A DNA stretch of 64,000 bases from Methanoculleus marisnigri JR1 (GTDB taxonomy: Archaea > Halobacteriota > Methanomicrobia > Methanomicrobiales > Methanoculleaceae): contig NC_009051.1 in NCBI RefSeq assembly GCF_000015825.1, forward strand, positions 372,001 to 436,000. Reading direction: 5' to 3'. Made by a program: the position numbers and the translations under genes. This document shows positions 35,126 to 44,009 of the stretch, one piece after another. How positions within the stretch are numbered: the stretch's first letter is position 1; every line of letters starts with the position of its first letter. Under the pieces are notes generated by a model. The model was given only the letters and a program-made list of their open reading frames with translations, ran no database searches and was not told the DNA's origin.

Positions 35126-36199
35126 CTACCGGTACCGCTCCAGGTACTCCCGCACCTTCTCCGACTCCACCCATCCTTCGTCGAGCTGCCTGAGGATTGC
35201 CTTGATCTGCCTGACCTGCTCCCGGATCTTCTCCGCTCGCGGATCATCGATGAGGTCGGCCATCCCCTGGACGACCTGGAGAGGGTTTCGGATGTGGTCG
35301 GTCAGGACGGCGAACTGCTCGATGTTCCTCTCGATCTGCCGGTATGCCTCCATTCTTTCCCGCTCGATCCTCTCCCGCTCTCTCATCTCGCGTTTGAGGC
35401 TCTCGTTTGCCGCCCGGAGTTCTTCTGTCCGTTGCGTCACCAGTTCCTCGAGCCGATAGCGGTAGTCCATCAGTTCCTTCTCGGCCCGCCGCCTCTCCGT
35501 CACGTCCCGGGCGATGATGAGGATGGCCGGCGTGCCCCCGAGGGTGATGCGGTGGATGCTTGCCTCGACCGGGATCCGTTCGCCTTCCCGGGGGATCAGG
35601 TCGGCGGAATGGAGACGTTGGCCGCCCTTCTTGAAGTCGCTCCGGACGAGGATGACCGATCCGGGAGTGAGGGCGAAGAGTTCATCCCGGGTGTACCCGA
35701 GGCACCGGCAGGCGAGCGCGTTCGCATCCAGTATCCGGTAGGGCGTTCCTTCCCTCCCGACGGCGCATACCAGCAGAAAATCGTTCCCGCTCTCGAAGAG
35801 GAGACGGTAGCGGTCCCTGCTCTCCTGGAGATCCCGCCGGGAGCGCTCCAGCTCCACGAGCACCAGGTTGACCTCTTCGACAAACCGCGAGATCGGATCG
35901 CCCCCGGCTGCAGGGAGGCGGGGCGGGATACTGCCTGTTGTCCTGATACCTTCGATGCTTGCATCCATGCCGGCGATGCGGGTGGCCACTTCCCGCTCCT
36001 TGAGCCAGATGCCGAGCAGCCCGAAGGCGATGCATACGAGGAGGAGCTCGATGAGCAGAACGGCGGGAGAGGTCAGGAACTCCCTGGAAAAGCCGAACGG
36101 GAGAACGAGCGTGAGGGGTGCCTGGTTGGGGGCCCGGGAGATACAGTGAGCCGCAGGGGGAAAAGCCGGGAACGGAGGTTGATCGTTGCGGGAGGCCAT
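35126..36199 (-). CDS. PAS-domain membrane sensor protein lacking a histidine-kinase ATPase domain
   Basis: 357 residues. One TM helix near 45-63 (VLLIELLLVCIAFGLLGIWL), a short HAMP-like linker, a PAS domain (about 125-240: RYRLLFESGNDFLLVCAVG...RDVTERRRAEKEL), a coiled coil (245-290), then a dimerisation segment with an H-box-like DHIRNPLQVVQGMADLI near 305. The protein ends about 40 residues later, with no N, G1 or G2 boxes, so it cannot be a complete kinase. Only a fragment of the extracytoplasmic sensor precedes the TM. A strong TATA box (36349-36364, TATAAATA type) points to an ATG at 36341 in another frame, suggesting N-terminal decay by frameshift. Confidence 0.65.
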   Translation of the reverse strand: MASRNDQPPFPAFPPAAHCISRAPNQAPLTLVLPFGFSREFLTSPAVLLIELLLVCIAFGLLGIWLKEREVATRIAGMDASIEGIRTTGSIPPRLPAAGGDPISRFVEEVNLVLVELERSRRDLQESRDRYRLLFESGNDFLLVCAVGREGTPYRILDANALACRCLGYTRDELFALTPGSVILVRSDFKKGGQRLHSADLIPREGERIPVEASIHRITLGGTPAILIIARDVTERRRAEKELMDYRYRLEELVTQRTEELRAANESLKREMRERERIERERMEAYRQIERNIEQFAVLTDHIRNPLQVVQGMADLIDDPRAEKIREQVRQIKAILRQLDEGWVESEKVREYLERYR

Positions 36200-36479
36200 G
36201 ACGTTGTACCGAGTCGCATACGCCGGGCAGGTTCATGCCCGTGGCCTGCGGGGCGGACCCGGGAGGTCGTCCGGTCGCCCTGCAGGTATCTACCTTGGCG
36301 GTTCCGGCGCGTTTTCTAATCCGCGCGTCGTCGTATCCCATGATGGTGAGTCTATTATATAAATATTCCCTATGCGGGGGAGAAGTTTACAGCGTAAATT
36401 CCATTTTTTATCCCGGCTGAGTGGGCATTGCGCGACATCAGGAGACGTATGTCGGTCTTTTGTCTGACGACGCCGGGAC

Positions 36480-37673
36480 CTATCCGGACCCGGGAATATC
36501 TTTCCTATCGGCTGCGCGGGCATTCCTCTGCATCATCACCGCAAAGATCCCGGTTCCGAGGAGGCTTATCGCGCCGCCCACGTAGAAGACGGCGTCGATG
36601 CCGATATAGTCCATGAAGACGCCCCCCATCAGCGGTGCGATGATCATGCCGATCCCGAAGACCGTGTTGTAGGCACCCATCGAAGTTCCCATTCCTATTG
36701 TCCGGCCAGCATCGACCGTCAGGGCCATGATGGCCGGCTGCTGGATGGCGCCCCCGATGCCGACGAGGGAGGTGATCGCGAGCAGGGGCCCGAACGACCC
36801 CGAGAAAGGAATCGCACCGATCGCCAACGCTGTTATTGCCGACCCCGCGACGATCAGGACGACCTTGTTGCCGGTGTCGGTTATCCTCCCCATCGGCACC
36901 TGGAGGAGCGCCATCAGGAAGGTGTTCGCGGAGAGGACGATGCCCACCTCGGTGGGACTGATCGCGATCAACGGGCCGAAGACCGGGATGAAGACCATCA
37001 TGCCTCCGCGCCCGAGGGCGCTGATGAAGGCGAAGACCATGACTCCCCGCATGACCGGGAGCGTGAGGATCTTCCGCATCGGGACAGGGTTCCCTTCCTG
37101 AACCGTAAACGTGCCACGTTTTGCCTCCGGGAGGGAGATGCCGACGAGGATCGTGGCGAACGCCGAGAGACCGGCCATGACGTAGAAGACTGAGTCCAAT
37201 CCGAATGCATCGTTCAGGAACCCTCCGAGCAGCGGCCCCATCCCCATGCCGAGGAACATCGAGATGGAGAAGTTCCCCATATGGCTCCCCTCTCTTCCCT
37301 TCTCCGAGAGGTCGGCGACGTAGGCCATGGCTATCGGGACGACCATGGCCGATGCGAGGCCGTGGGCGAAGCGGACTGCCGTGAGCGAGTAAACGCTGTC
37401 GACGATGATGTACGCAAGCGACAGGACCGCGTACGCGAACATGCCGATGAGGATGATCCATTTCCTCCCCCGGCGATCCGATATCCGTCCGATGACGGGC
37501 ATGAAGACCGACCGGGAGAGCGCGAAGGCTGAGAAGATGATGCCGAGCCAGATGCCGGTCGCGCCAAGGTTCTCCGCGTAGATGGGCAGCAGCGGGCTGA
37601 CGATGCCGAGCCCGAGCATGGTGGCGAAGACGGAGATGAATAAGACATTATAGATGCGTTTGGCGGTATTCAT
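36480..37673 (-). CDS. Major facilitator superfamily transporter
   Basis: 397 residues, 12 predicted TM helices, with the MFS loop 2-3 motif as GRISDRRGRKW (residues about 62-72) and a matching GRITDTGNK in the second half. The start MNTAKRIYNVLFISVFATMLGLGIVSPLLPIYAENLGATG is typical of drug:H+ antiporters (DHA1-like). Substrate unknown. A GCATATATATTGG element at 37761-37773, about 90 bases upstream, may be its promoter. Confidence 0.9.
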   Translation of the reverse strand: MNTAKRIYNVLFISVFATMLGLGIVSPLLPIYAENLGATGIWLGIIFSAFALSRSVFMPVIGRISDRRGRKWIILIGMFAYAVLSLAYIIVDSVYSLTAVRFAHGLASAMVVPIAMAYVADLSEKGREGSHMGNFSISMFLGMGMGPLLGGFLNDAFGLDSVFYVMAGLSAFATILVGISLPEAKRGTFTVQEGNPVPMRKILTLPVMRGVMVFAFISALGRGGMMVFIPVFGPLIAISPTEVGIVLSANTFLMALLQVPMGRITDTGNKVVLIVAGSAITALAIGAIPFSGSFGPLLAITSLVGIGGAIQQPAIMALTVDAGRTIGMGTSMGAYNTVFGIGMIIAPLMGGVFMDYIGIDAVFYVGGAISLLGTGIFAVMMQRNARAADRKDIPGSG

Positions 37674-37790
37674 GCAGGTTACACTCGAATAAGGATCAGG
37701 CCCATGAATCGGGTCTGTGGGGGTTGTTCTACGGTTGCGAAGAAAAGAGTTGGTGGTACTGCGGCATATATATTGGGTCGCAGGCTGGAA

Positions 37791-38627
37791 TCATGCCCGC
37801 CGCGCGACGCAGCACCACCGGTCGTAGAGCGGATCGCGCCGGTTCTCGAAGATCTCGGTCTCCCGGCCCTGTCCGGCGCACCATTCCTGCACTCTCGCCG
37901 CCTCCTCCTCCGTGCCGACGGTGATCAGCGCTTCATCGGTGAGGGCGAGGAGGTTCGCGACGATCGATCTCCAGAGGGCCGTGTTGTAGGAGTAGATCTC
38001 CCCGACCATGAAGGCCGCACCGAGGGGCACCGGTGCGATGTAGCGGGGCGCCTTCTGCGCGTCGATGCACATGGTGTCGGAGGGCACGAGACGGCCCTTC
38101 GAGAGGCCGAGCGCGAGGAGCGCCGGGTCGTTGTCGTAGGCGAGCGCCCGCACCCCTCCCGCCCGGAGAGCCGCGGTGCCGACCCCTGACCCGCAGCAGC
38201 AGTCGAGGCAGGGGGTTCCCGTACGGTCGCCCCAGACCTCGTCGAGGAGGTCGCGGATCTTCCCCTCCCGGTCGGGCCGCAGGTCTTCGAGGGCGGGGAA
38301 CGTGGTCTCCAGCAGTTCCGCGCTGTAATACTCACGGATCGCCGAGAGCCATGCCTCCCGGCTCTCCTGGTAGATGTCGCCGCCGACCGCCTCGAAGCAC
38401 TCGATGGCGGCGAGCGTCGGCTCCCGGAAGAGGAACGAGGCGGCATGCCATCCCTCGTCGTCGTGGAGGGCGAGCGCGATCGGCTCCTCCTTCTCGTCGA
38501 CCAGGAGACGGGCCTCGTCCGGCACGGTCCGGAGCAGCAGGTCCGTGTACGGATCTACCGTCAGGTCCGCGAACGACGGTTCGACCAGCCGGCACCCATC
38601 GATCTCAAGGATCTCCGCAACCTTCAC
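37791..38627 (-). CDS. SAM-dependent methyltransferase-like protein
   Basis: 278 residues from the GTG at 38627. The GTG overlaps the TGA of the upstream bactofilin-like gene (GTGA at 38624-38627). The open frame runs further back, but that part is antisense to nothing and lacks sense, so the coupled GTG is preferred. Motif I is LDCCCGSGVGTAALRAGG (after GTPC), with an acidic motif II near ALAYDNDPALLALG. The N-terminal ~130 residues form an unknown alpha/beta domain. It resembles rRNA/protein methyltransferase-like archaeal proteins of unknown substrate. It lacks the NPPY motif of N6-adenine/glutamine methylases. Confidence 0.7.
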   Translation of the reverse strand: MKVAEILEIDGCRLVEPSFADLTVDPYTDLLLRTVPDEARLLVDEKEEPIALALHDDEGWHAASFLFREPTLAAIECFEAVGGDIYQESREAWLSAIREYYSAELLETTFPALEDLRPDREGKIRDLLDEVWGDRTGTPCLDCCCGSGVGTAALRAGGVRALAYDNDPALLALGLSKGRLVPSDTMCIDAQKAPRYIAPVPLGAAFMVGEIYSYNTALWRSIVANLLALTDEALITVGTEEEAARVQEWCAGQGRETEIFENRRDPLYDRWCCVARRA

Positions 38628-39478
38628 GCAGTCCGCCTCTCGATCTTCATGCCGCCCGGCGCGCGGATGACCCCGTCCACGCGTGCGTCCTCGTGCAGGG
38701 TGAGGCGCTTGCAGGAGACGTTCCCGAGGATATGTACATCCTGCTCGATCATCACGTCGCCGTCGCTCTGGACGTCGCCGTGAATGGCCGTACCTCTGGC
38801 GACGCTTGCATCTTCGCGCGCATGGAGGCTCCCGAAGATCGTCGTCTCCTCCCGGACGGCGATCGAGCCGGCACGGATGTTTCCGTGCAGCCGGCACCCT
38901 GACCCGACGGCCATCTTCTCCGGGACGGAGAACGTCTGCATGTTGAGGACGGCGCCGCCCGGGATCATCAGCGGCGTGGCACTGGGGGTGGTTTCGTCGT
39001 CGTCGCCGAAGATCTTTTCGAGGACGGAGCTCAGGTCTTCCTCCTTCTCGATCCCGAGGACGGCCACGAGGTACATCATGATGTAGATGATGACCGGCAT
39101 CGGGTTCCTTATGGAGATCCAGCCCTTCGCTTCGAACCCGCGCTCGATCTGGACGTTGTCCCCGATATCGAGGTCGCCCTTGACGACCAGCTTGCCCTGG
39201 ATCTTCACCCCTTCGCCGAGATAGGCGTCCTCCTCGACGACGACGTCCCCGTTGATCTCGCACCAGTTGTCTATTCTGGCGTCGCCGCTCGCAACGATGT
39301 TGCCGTTGATCTTGCTGAATTCACAGACCACGACGTCGTTGCCGAAGAGGCCGTAATCGATCCGGCACCGCTCGCCGATGACGATGTCCTGATCGGTCTT
39401 GAGCGTCCTCTCCTGGAGCTCGGTATGGTCCGGGAGGGCGCAGCTCCTGATCCAGTCGTGGTCGCCTGTCGTTTCCAT
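38624..39478 (-). CDS. Polymer-forming (bactofilin-like) beta-helix protein with one TM segment
   Basis: 284 residues. Two left- or right-handed beta-helix blocks are built of short repeats of the type 'G..v..d..I.G.v.v.ed..i': residues 30-115 and 175-280. They are separated by a hydrophobic stretch (about 127-143, PVIIYIMMYLVAVLGI) and an acidic linker. Repeats such as VVEEDAYLGEGVKIQGKLVVKGDLDIGDNVQI are typical of bactofilins (DUF583), which self-assemble into filaments or scaffold envelope enzymes. The TM segment between the blocks is unusual. It is coupled to a methyltransferase-like gene, a partner I have not seen described. Confidence 0.75.
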   Translation of the reverse strand: METTGDHDWIRSCALPDHTELQERTLKTDQDIVIGERCRIDYGLFGNDVVVCEFSKINGNIVASGDARIDNWCEINGDVVVEEDAYLGEGVKIQGKLVVKGDLDIGDNVQIERGFEAKGWISIRNPMPVIIYIMMYLVAVLGIEKEEDLSSVLEKIFGDDDETTPSATPLMIPGGAVLNMQTFSVPEKMAVGSGCRLHGNIRAGSIAVREETTIFGSLHAREDASVARGTAIHGDVQSDGDVMIEQDVHILGNVSCKRLTLHEDARVDGVIRAPGGMKIERRTA

Positions 39479-39494
39479 TTACCTGATATAATCT

Positions 39495-40730
39495 TCATGC
39501 GCCATACTTATGACTCTTATTAATTAGATCCAGGATAATCGGCATGAGATCGCGACCGCGGATACGGTGGAGCCCGCCCTCCGCGCACGAGACCTCGTCG
39601 AACCGGTTCGTCCGGTCGATCCGGACACCCGGGCCCCTGATGACGACCGGAACCGGGTCGGCGCTGTGATCTTTGACCGAGCAGGGCGTGCTGTGGTCGG
39701 CGCAGACGAGGATCAGGGTGTTCTTGAGATCGAGCAGCGGCGCGAGCGCCTTGTCGATCACTTCGATGAAGTCGCGTTTCTGGATGCTTTTGCCGTCGTG
39801 GCCGGCCTCGTCCGCACCCTTGATGTTCATCAGCACGAAGTCTTTCCGGCCGAGTTCCCCTATCGCCGCCCTCACCTTGGCGTCGAGATCGGAGTCGACC
39901 GAACCGGTCGTTCCCGGCACCGGGATGTGCTCGAGCCCCACGACCATCCCGATCCCGGAGATGAGGGTGGCCGCCGAGATGACGCTCCCGGAGAGCCCGT
40001 ACCGCTCGGGGAACTGCGGGAGCGCGCCCATCTTCCCGGCGCCCCGGATCAGGAGGAGATTTCCTGGCGGGAGCCCCTCTTCCATCCGCCGGACGTTCAC
40101 CGGGTGGCCGTCGAGGATCTCTCTGGACTGGCGGATGAACTCGTTGCAGGCGCGGGCGGTCTTTGCGTCCGCCGGATCGTCGGATCCGGGCCGGATCGTG
40201 AGCGGCTGTACTCCCTCTTTCTTTGGGTCGTTCGAGGAGACCTTATCGCCGAGTCCTTCCCCGATTAGGGCGAGGGCCGCCCGGTGACCGGCGCCCGCCT
40301 CGAACCGGAACTCAAGACCGAGCCCCGAGAGGTCGACACCCTCCCGGATGGCTTCTGCAAGTGGTTCCGTCCCGGAGATCCGGCCGGCCCGGCGATCGGT
40401 GACGAGGCCGTCCGCGTCCACGGTGGCGAAATTGCACCGAAACCCGATCATCCCGGCGGTCATGTGGATGCCGGTCCCTTCGGCCTCGAGCGGGCCCCGG
40501 CCGGTGTAGAACTCCTGCGGCGGGTAGCCGAGCAGGGCGAGGTGGGAGGTGTCGGACCCGGGCCGTATCCCGGGCGCGACGGAGTCCATGATCCCGCATA
40601 CGCCCTCGGCGGCGAGCCTGTCGAGAACCGGGGTCCGTGCGGCGGCGAGCGGGGTCAATCCGTCCAGCGCTTCGCAGGGGCGGTCGGAGATCCCGTCCAG
40701 TACCAGGAAGAGAACCTTCTCAGCAATCAT
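39495..40730 (-). CDS. apgM: 2,3-bisphosphoglycerate-independent phosphoglycerate mutase, archaeal type
   Basis: 411 residues. Interconverts 3- and 2-phosphoglycerate in glycolysis/gluconeogenesis. It belongs to the alkaline-phosphatase fold: N-terminal LFLVLDGISDRP (metal Asp), SDTSHLALLGYPP (catalytic Ser region), NIKGADEAGHDGKSIQKRDFIEVID and VCADHSTPCSVKDHSADPVPV, which supply the metal-binding Asp and His residues. Length matches the ~410-residue archaeal form. Confidence 0.95.
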   Translation of the reverse strand: MIAEKVLFLVLDGISDRPCEALDGLTPLAAARTPVLDRLAAEGVCGIMDSVAPGIRPGSDTSHLALLGYPPQEFYTGRGPLEAEGTGIHMTAGMIGFRCNFATVDADGLVTDRRAGRISGTEPLAEAIREGVDLSGLGLEFRFEAGAGHRAALALIGEGLGDKVSSNDPKKEGVQPLTIRPGSDDPADAKTARACNEFIRQSREILDGHPVNVRRMEEGLPPGNLLLIRGAGKMGALPQFPERYGLSGSVISAATLISGIGMVVGLEHIPVPGTTGSVDSDLDAKVRAAIGELGRKDFVLMNIKGADEAGHDGKSIQKRDFIEVIDKALAPLLDLKNTLILVCADHSTPCSVKDHSADPVPVVIRGPGVRIDRTNRFDEVSCAEGGLHRIRGRDLMPIILDLINKSHKYGA

Positions 40731-40757
40731 CGAGAACAGGTGAGATCCAGAACGTCA

Positions 40758-41267
40758 TTACTCTTCCCGGTGGGCGGCGGAGATCCAGGTCGGCGGGCAG
40801 CCCTTTCCCTTCTGGACGAGTGCCAGGCAATGCTCGATCCGGAGAAGGGCCTCTTTCGCGAGGGTTTCGCTCTCCTCGCGGCACTCCTCCCCGCACCCGA
40901 GCATGATGAGGATGTTGGTCGTCATGATTACGTCGGCCGAGAGACACCGGAGTTCTCCGGCGAGTTCCTCGCCGAGGACTGTTCGCATGTCGCACGCGCT
41001 GTTGTAGATCTGGTGCGAGTACCGATCGAGCATCATGTTCAAGGCGAGGACCCGGGCGCTACCGCTCTCCCTCTCCCGGAGTTCGTCCCACTCCCGGTGG
41101 AACTGGATGAGCATCCTCCTGATGATCCCCCGGGCCATCGTCTGCCGTTCGTCGAGGCCCCGATGATTGAGCACGACCCGGGTTGTCCGCCGGCCCTTTG
41201 TATGTTGCCCTTCGACCATCACCGCCGTCACCTCCCTCTCGTATTCCGGCGGGGTATATCCCGTCAT
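40758..41267 (-). CDS. Conserved hypothetical protein
   Basis: 169 residues, mainly helical. A basic N-terminal third (KGRRTTRVVLNHRGLDERQTMARGIIRRMLIQFHREWDELRERES) is followed by a helical half with several Cys (CDMRTV, RCLSADVIM, GCGEECREES). No TM segments or enzyme motifs. I do not recognise the family. It lies between apgM and the S3Ae operon and could be co-transcribed with the latter across an 87-base gap, although a T-run (41333-41340 on the complementary side) argues for termination between them. Confidence 0.6.
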   Translation of the reverse strand: MTGYTPPEYEREVTAVMVEGQHTKGRRTTRVVLNHRGLDERQTMARGIIRRMLIQFHREWDELRERESGSARVLALNMMLDRYSHQIYNSACDMRTVLGEELAGELRCLSADVIMTTNILIMLGCGEECREESETLAKEALLRIEHCLALVQKGKGCPPTWISAAHREE

Positions 41268-41329
41268 AGGGCATATACCCTTCGTGCCGTTCCCGTCGGG
41301 TACGCGATGGGATGCGAAGGCACGGGGAT

Positions 41330-41342
41330 TGTAAAAAAAAGT
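41330..41342 (-). terminator. Oligo-T terminator after rps3ae
   Basis: Reading the minus strand, TTTTTTTTACAAT follows the rps3ae stop codon within 15-25 bases. Confidence 0.5.
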
Positions 41343-41354
41343 GAGCGGCGGGCC

Positions 41355-41948
41355 TTATACGGCCGCAACCTGCTCGAGTTTGGACTTGGTGATCTCGACC
41401 CGGCGGATCGGGTAGATCGTCTTGACGGCCTTGAAGATGTCCCGTGCCATGTCGCCGGAGACGATATCCTTGACCAGGGTTTCGAAGTCGCTCTCGGCCG
41501 CCCTGGCGGAGAGGGCCTGCGAGATTGCCTGCCGTACGGCGTGGACCTGGCTCTGGTCTGCCCGCGAGAGGGTGAGACAGACGACCGTCACCCGCAGGAG
41601 TTTCTTGTCCTTGCTGACGACCGGGTGGATGGTGTCGATGCGGGATGCCCGCCGCTTGACCATCGACCGGAGGTAGTCCCGGGTCACTTCGTGCCCGACG
41701 AACTCGGTGTATGCGGCGTCGCCTGCCACGTTGTTGATCTTGAACCTCATCTTGATGTGGGACTTGGAGTAGTCCTGCACAACTTCGCCGAGCGTCGCGG
41801 TCATGATGCGGCCGACCATATTCTCGGGATCGGCCGAGATGGCGTCGCCGATCTCGGCTTTGCCGAAGGCGTCGGGTACGTAGACACGGTACCACTTCTT
41901 GGCCTTCCAGCCTTCCAACCTTCTTCCAACCTGTTTCTTCCTTGCCAT
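41355..41948 (-). CDS. rps3ae: Small ribosomal subunit protein eS1 (S3Ae)
   Basis: 197 residues. Start MARKKQVGRRLEGWKAKKWYRVYVPDAFGKAEIGD and the block RIMTATLGEVVQDYSKSHIKMRFKI are diagnostic of archaeal S3Ae. It is last in the operon rps15-recJ-like-pcc1-rps3ae, an order conserved in many euryarchaea. Confidence 0.95.
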   Translation of the reverse strand: MARKKQVGRRLEGWKAKKWYRVYVPDAFGKAEIGDAISADPENMVGRIMTATLGEVVQDYSKSHIKMRFKINNVAGDAAYTEFVGHEVTRDYLRSMVKRRASRIDTIHPVVSKDKKLLRVTVVCLTLSRADQSQVHAVRQAISQALSARAAESDFETLVKDIVSGDMARDIFKAVKTIYPIRRVEITKSKLEQVAAV

Positions 41949-41952
41949 AGTA

Positions 41953-42255
41953 TCACTTCTCTCTGTTATTATGGATTTTCAGCCCATTTGATCCTGATTC
42001 CACTCCGGAACTCTCTGAGCCGCCCTGCCGCCGCTTTGATGCGGCGGTGCATACGTCCTCCGCTATCGCCAGGTTCATGAGGTAGTCGTCCACCGAGGCG
42101 GTGATCGACCGAAGTCTGGTTCCGTCGATCTCGGCCCGCACCCCACCCTCGATCGGGAATGTCCTGATCAGGGTGAGGTTGTCGGGTTCGAGTGCCGCGG
42201 CCACGCAGCCGGGGTGGCTGTGCGGCGTCTCGATGGCGCCCTCGATCCGGATCAT
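41953..42255 (-). CDS. KEOPS complex subunit Pcc1-like protein
   Basis: 100 residues from the ATG at 42255, with GGAGGCGATC upstream. The core MIRIEGAIETPHSHPGCVAAALEPDN...VRAEIDGTRLRSITASVDDYLMNLAIAEDV fits Pcc1, the small dimerising KEOPS subunit that helps Kae1 make t6A37 on ANN-decoding tRNAs. The N-terminus overlaps the DHH gene by ATGA (42252-42255). The ~20-residue Ser/Gly-rich C-terminal tail (SKRRQGGSESSGVESG...) is extra. The order S15-RecJ-Pcc1-S3Ae supports the call. TsaC for the same pathway is encoded at 49781. Confidence 0.85.
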   Translation of the reverse strand: MIRIEGAIETPHSHPGCVAAALEPDNLTLIRTFPIEGGVRAEIDGTRLRSITASVDDYLMNLAIAEDVCTAASKRRQGGSESSGVESGSNGLKIHNNREK

Positions 42256-43469
42256 GCGGGGATCGCCTCCAGGAGTTCGTGCCTGAACTGGTCCGCCTGG
42301 TCGGCGGCAATCCGGGCTCCGGCCCTCAGGCGGTGTCCGCCGCCCTGGCCGCCGCATGCCTCCGCGATCGTTCGCATCACCGCTTCGAGGTCGAGGTCGA
42401 TCCCCGGAGGACAGCGTGCCGAGACGGAGCAGTGGTCGCCGATCCTGCCGATGACGAAGACCGGGCCGCTCCGGACGAAGTCGTTTGCGAGCGCGTCTGC
42501 GACGTCGCTTGCGACCGACCCGTCGTCCACTGCAAAGAGGGCGACGCGCTCGTCGAGGCGGCGCGCCCCGTGGATGCCGGTGACGACCGCCTGCCGGTAG
42601 CGGGCGGTGATCTCCCAGGCTTCCTGGATCGCGTGGCTCGAGCGGAGACAGAGCGATGCGCCGATGTCCCCGTTCCCTGCCTTGCCGCAGGCGTCGACGA
42701 CGGCAGCGAGATTCAGGGCCTCATCGATCACCTCCCGGCCGAGGCTGTAGGTGGTGCCCCAGATCCCGCAGAGTGCGGAGACCGAGGCGTTCGGGGCGGC
42801 TGCGAGGACGATCCGGGTGAGGAGCGACTCGATGTCCATGTCGTCCTCGTCGGTGACCTCTGCAACGAGCGTCCTCGCTCTGTCGGGAACGCCGGAGAAC
42901 CCGGGAAGGTAGGGGTCGACGGCAAGCGCGAGCTGCTCGACAAGCCCTCTTCCCGGGAGACGGAGGCCGCGGCGGGGTGCTATGAACCCGTTTGCGATGC
43001 CTTCGTTCACGATCTCCCTGTTCGGACCGTCGAGTGCCTGGTCGTCCCCGATGATCCCGAGGAGCGCGAGCCCCGCGAGATCACGGTTGTCGCCCATGCG
43101 CTGGGCGACGAGGTAGGCCGCGCCGGCCGCCGAGATGTCCCGGTCGCCGTCGATCCCGGCGAGGTGCGGGTTGACGTGATAGTCCCCCTCGAAACGGGGC
43201 AGGTGGTGATCCACCACCATGACGTCGCCGGGGAGGTCCGTGAGTGCCGATCCGAAGTCGCAGAGAAGCACGCTGCCGTCGCCGGGGAGGTCGGCCGTGG
43301 AGATGCCCGGGCGGATCCTCAGCCGGAACCGTCCGCCCTCGCGGAACATGGCGTGGCAGAGGATGGATGCGGCGGCTATACCGTCGGCATCGTGGTGCGC
43401 CAGCACCTCCACGAACTCCTGCTCGAGCAGGTGGTCGGCCAGGCTTGCAGCAGCGGCGTCAAGCGACAT
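42252..43469 (-). CDS. DHH-family phosphoesterase, archaeal RecJ-like
   Basis: 405 residues. Motif I is VEVLAHHDADGIAAASI (about 19-35), motif II VLLCDFGS, motif III VVDHHLPRF and a further GDRDISAAGAAYLVA. The C-terminal DHHA1 motif is GGQGGGHRLRAGARI. These are the catalytic Asp/His motifs of RecJ-like enzymes (GAN/RecJ1 group), which process single-stranded DNA or RNA ends; in some archaea a paralogue joins GINS. Which subgroup this is cannot be told by eye. It is coupled to pcc1 downstream and lies 6 bases after rps15. Confidence 0.9.
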   Translation of the reverse strand: MSLDAAAASLADHLLEQEFVEVLAHHDADGIAAASILCHAMFREGGRFRLRIRPGISTADLPGDGSVLLCDFGSALTDLPGDVMVVDHHLPRFEGDYHVNPHLAGIDGDRDISAAGAAYLVAQRMGDNRDLAGLALLGIIGDDQALDGPNREIVNEGIANGFIAPRRGLRLPGRGLVEQLALAVDPYLPGFSGVPDRARTLVAEVTDEDDMDIESLLTRIVLAAAPNASVSALCGIWGTTYSLGREVIDEALNLAAVVDACGKAGNGDIGASLCLRSSHAIQEAWEITARYRQAVVTGIHGARRLDERVALFAVDDGSVASDVADALANDFVRSGPVFVIGRIGDHCSVSARCPPGIDLDLEAVMRTIAEACGGQGGGHRLRAGARIAADQADQFRHELLEAIPA

Positions 43470-43475
43470 GGATCA

Positions 43476-43934
43476 TCAGCGGGTGAGCAGGATCTCTGCG
43501 GTCTCCGGTTTGTAGGTCCAGCCTTTCGGCATCCGTCCGGACCTGACGTAGTACTTGACCAGCCTGCGCACCTTGGACTCGGCGATCTGCAGCTGCCGCT
43601 TGTTGTGAACGTCTTTGTTGTTCTCCGCAAGGTGTTTCCTGATCCCGAGCGCTTTCTCCATCAGGTTCCGGAGATCTTCGGGGATCTCGGATTCAAGCCC
43701 CTTCTCGCGGAGGATCTCGCCTATGCGCTTGCCGGTGGCGAGCTTGACGTCGGGGACGGCGTACCTGTCACGTAGCACAAGGCCGATCTGGCTGGTCGAC
43801 ATGCCGTCTTTGCGAAGATCGACGACGATCTTCTCGATCTCTGTTGCGTCCGTATTGGACCACTCGGGTGCCTCCTTTCGGTAGGGTCGGACGGAACTGC
43901 TGGTTCCGCGACGCCGAGCGTACATTCTTGCCAT
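43476..43934 (-). CDS. rps15: Small ribosomal subunit protein uS15
   Basis: 152 residues, the archaeal long form. N-terminal MARMYARRRGTSSSVRPYR and the RLVKYYVRSGRMPKGWTY block are diagnostic. A CGGAGGTGC ribosome-binding site precedes the ATG. First gene of the S15-RecJ-Pcc1-S3Ae operon. Confidence 0.96.
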   Translation of the reverse strand: MARMYARRRGTSSSVRPYRKEAPEWSNTDATEIEKIVVDLRKDGMSTSQIGLVLRDRYAVPDVKLATGKRIGEILREKGLESEIPEDLRNLMEKALGIRKHLAENNKDVHNKRQLQIAESKVRRLVKYYVRSGRMPKGWTYKPETAEILLTR

Positions 43935-44009
43935 TCATGCACCTCCGATAGATATACTATGTTAAGTCCAGAAAAGAGTCCTTTAACTGACTAATCTCTG
44001 TAATCCCGA

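Noticed and set aside
36341-36341. ATG at 36341 as start of a separate 219-codon protein
   Set aside because: The promoter fits, but the encoded sequence (Arg/Pro/Gly-rich) overlaps the PAS gene out of frame and looks non-coding; treated as evidence for frameshift decay instead.
38628-39263. Upstream extension of the methyltransferase frame
   Set aside because: Reads in a different frame through the bactofilin-like gene on the same strand; Arg-rich nonsense, while the GTGA overlap gives a natural start.
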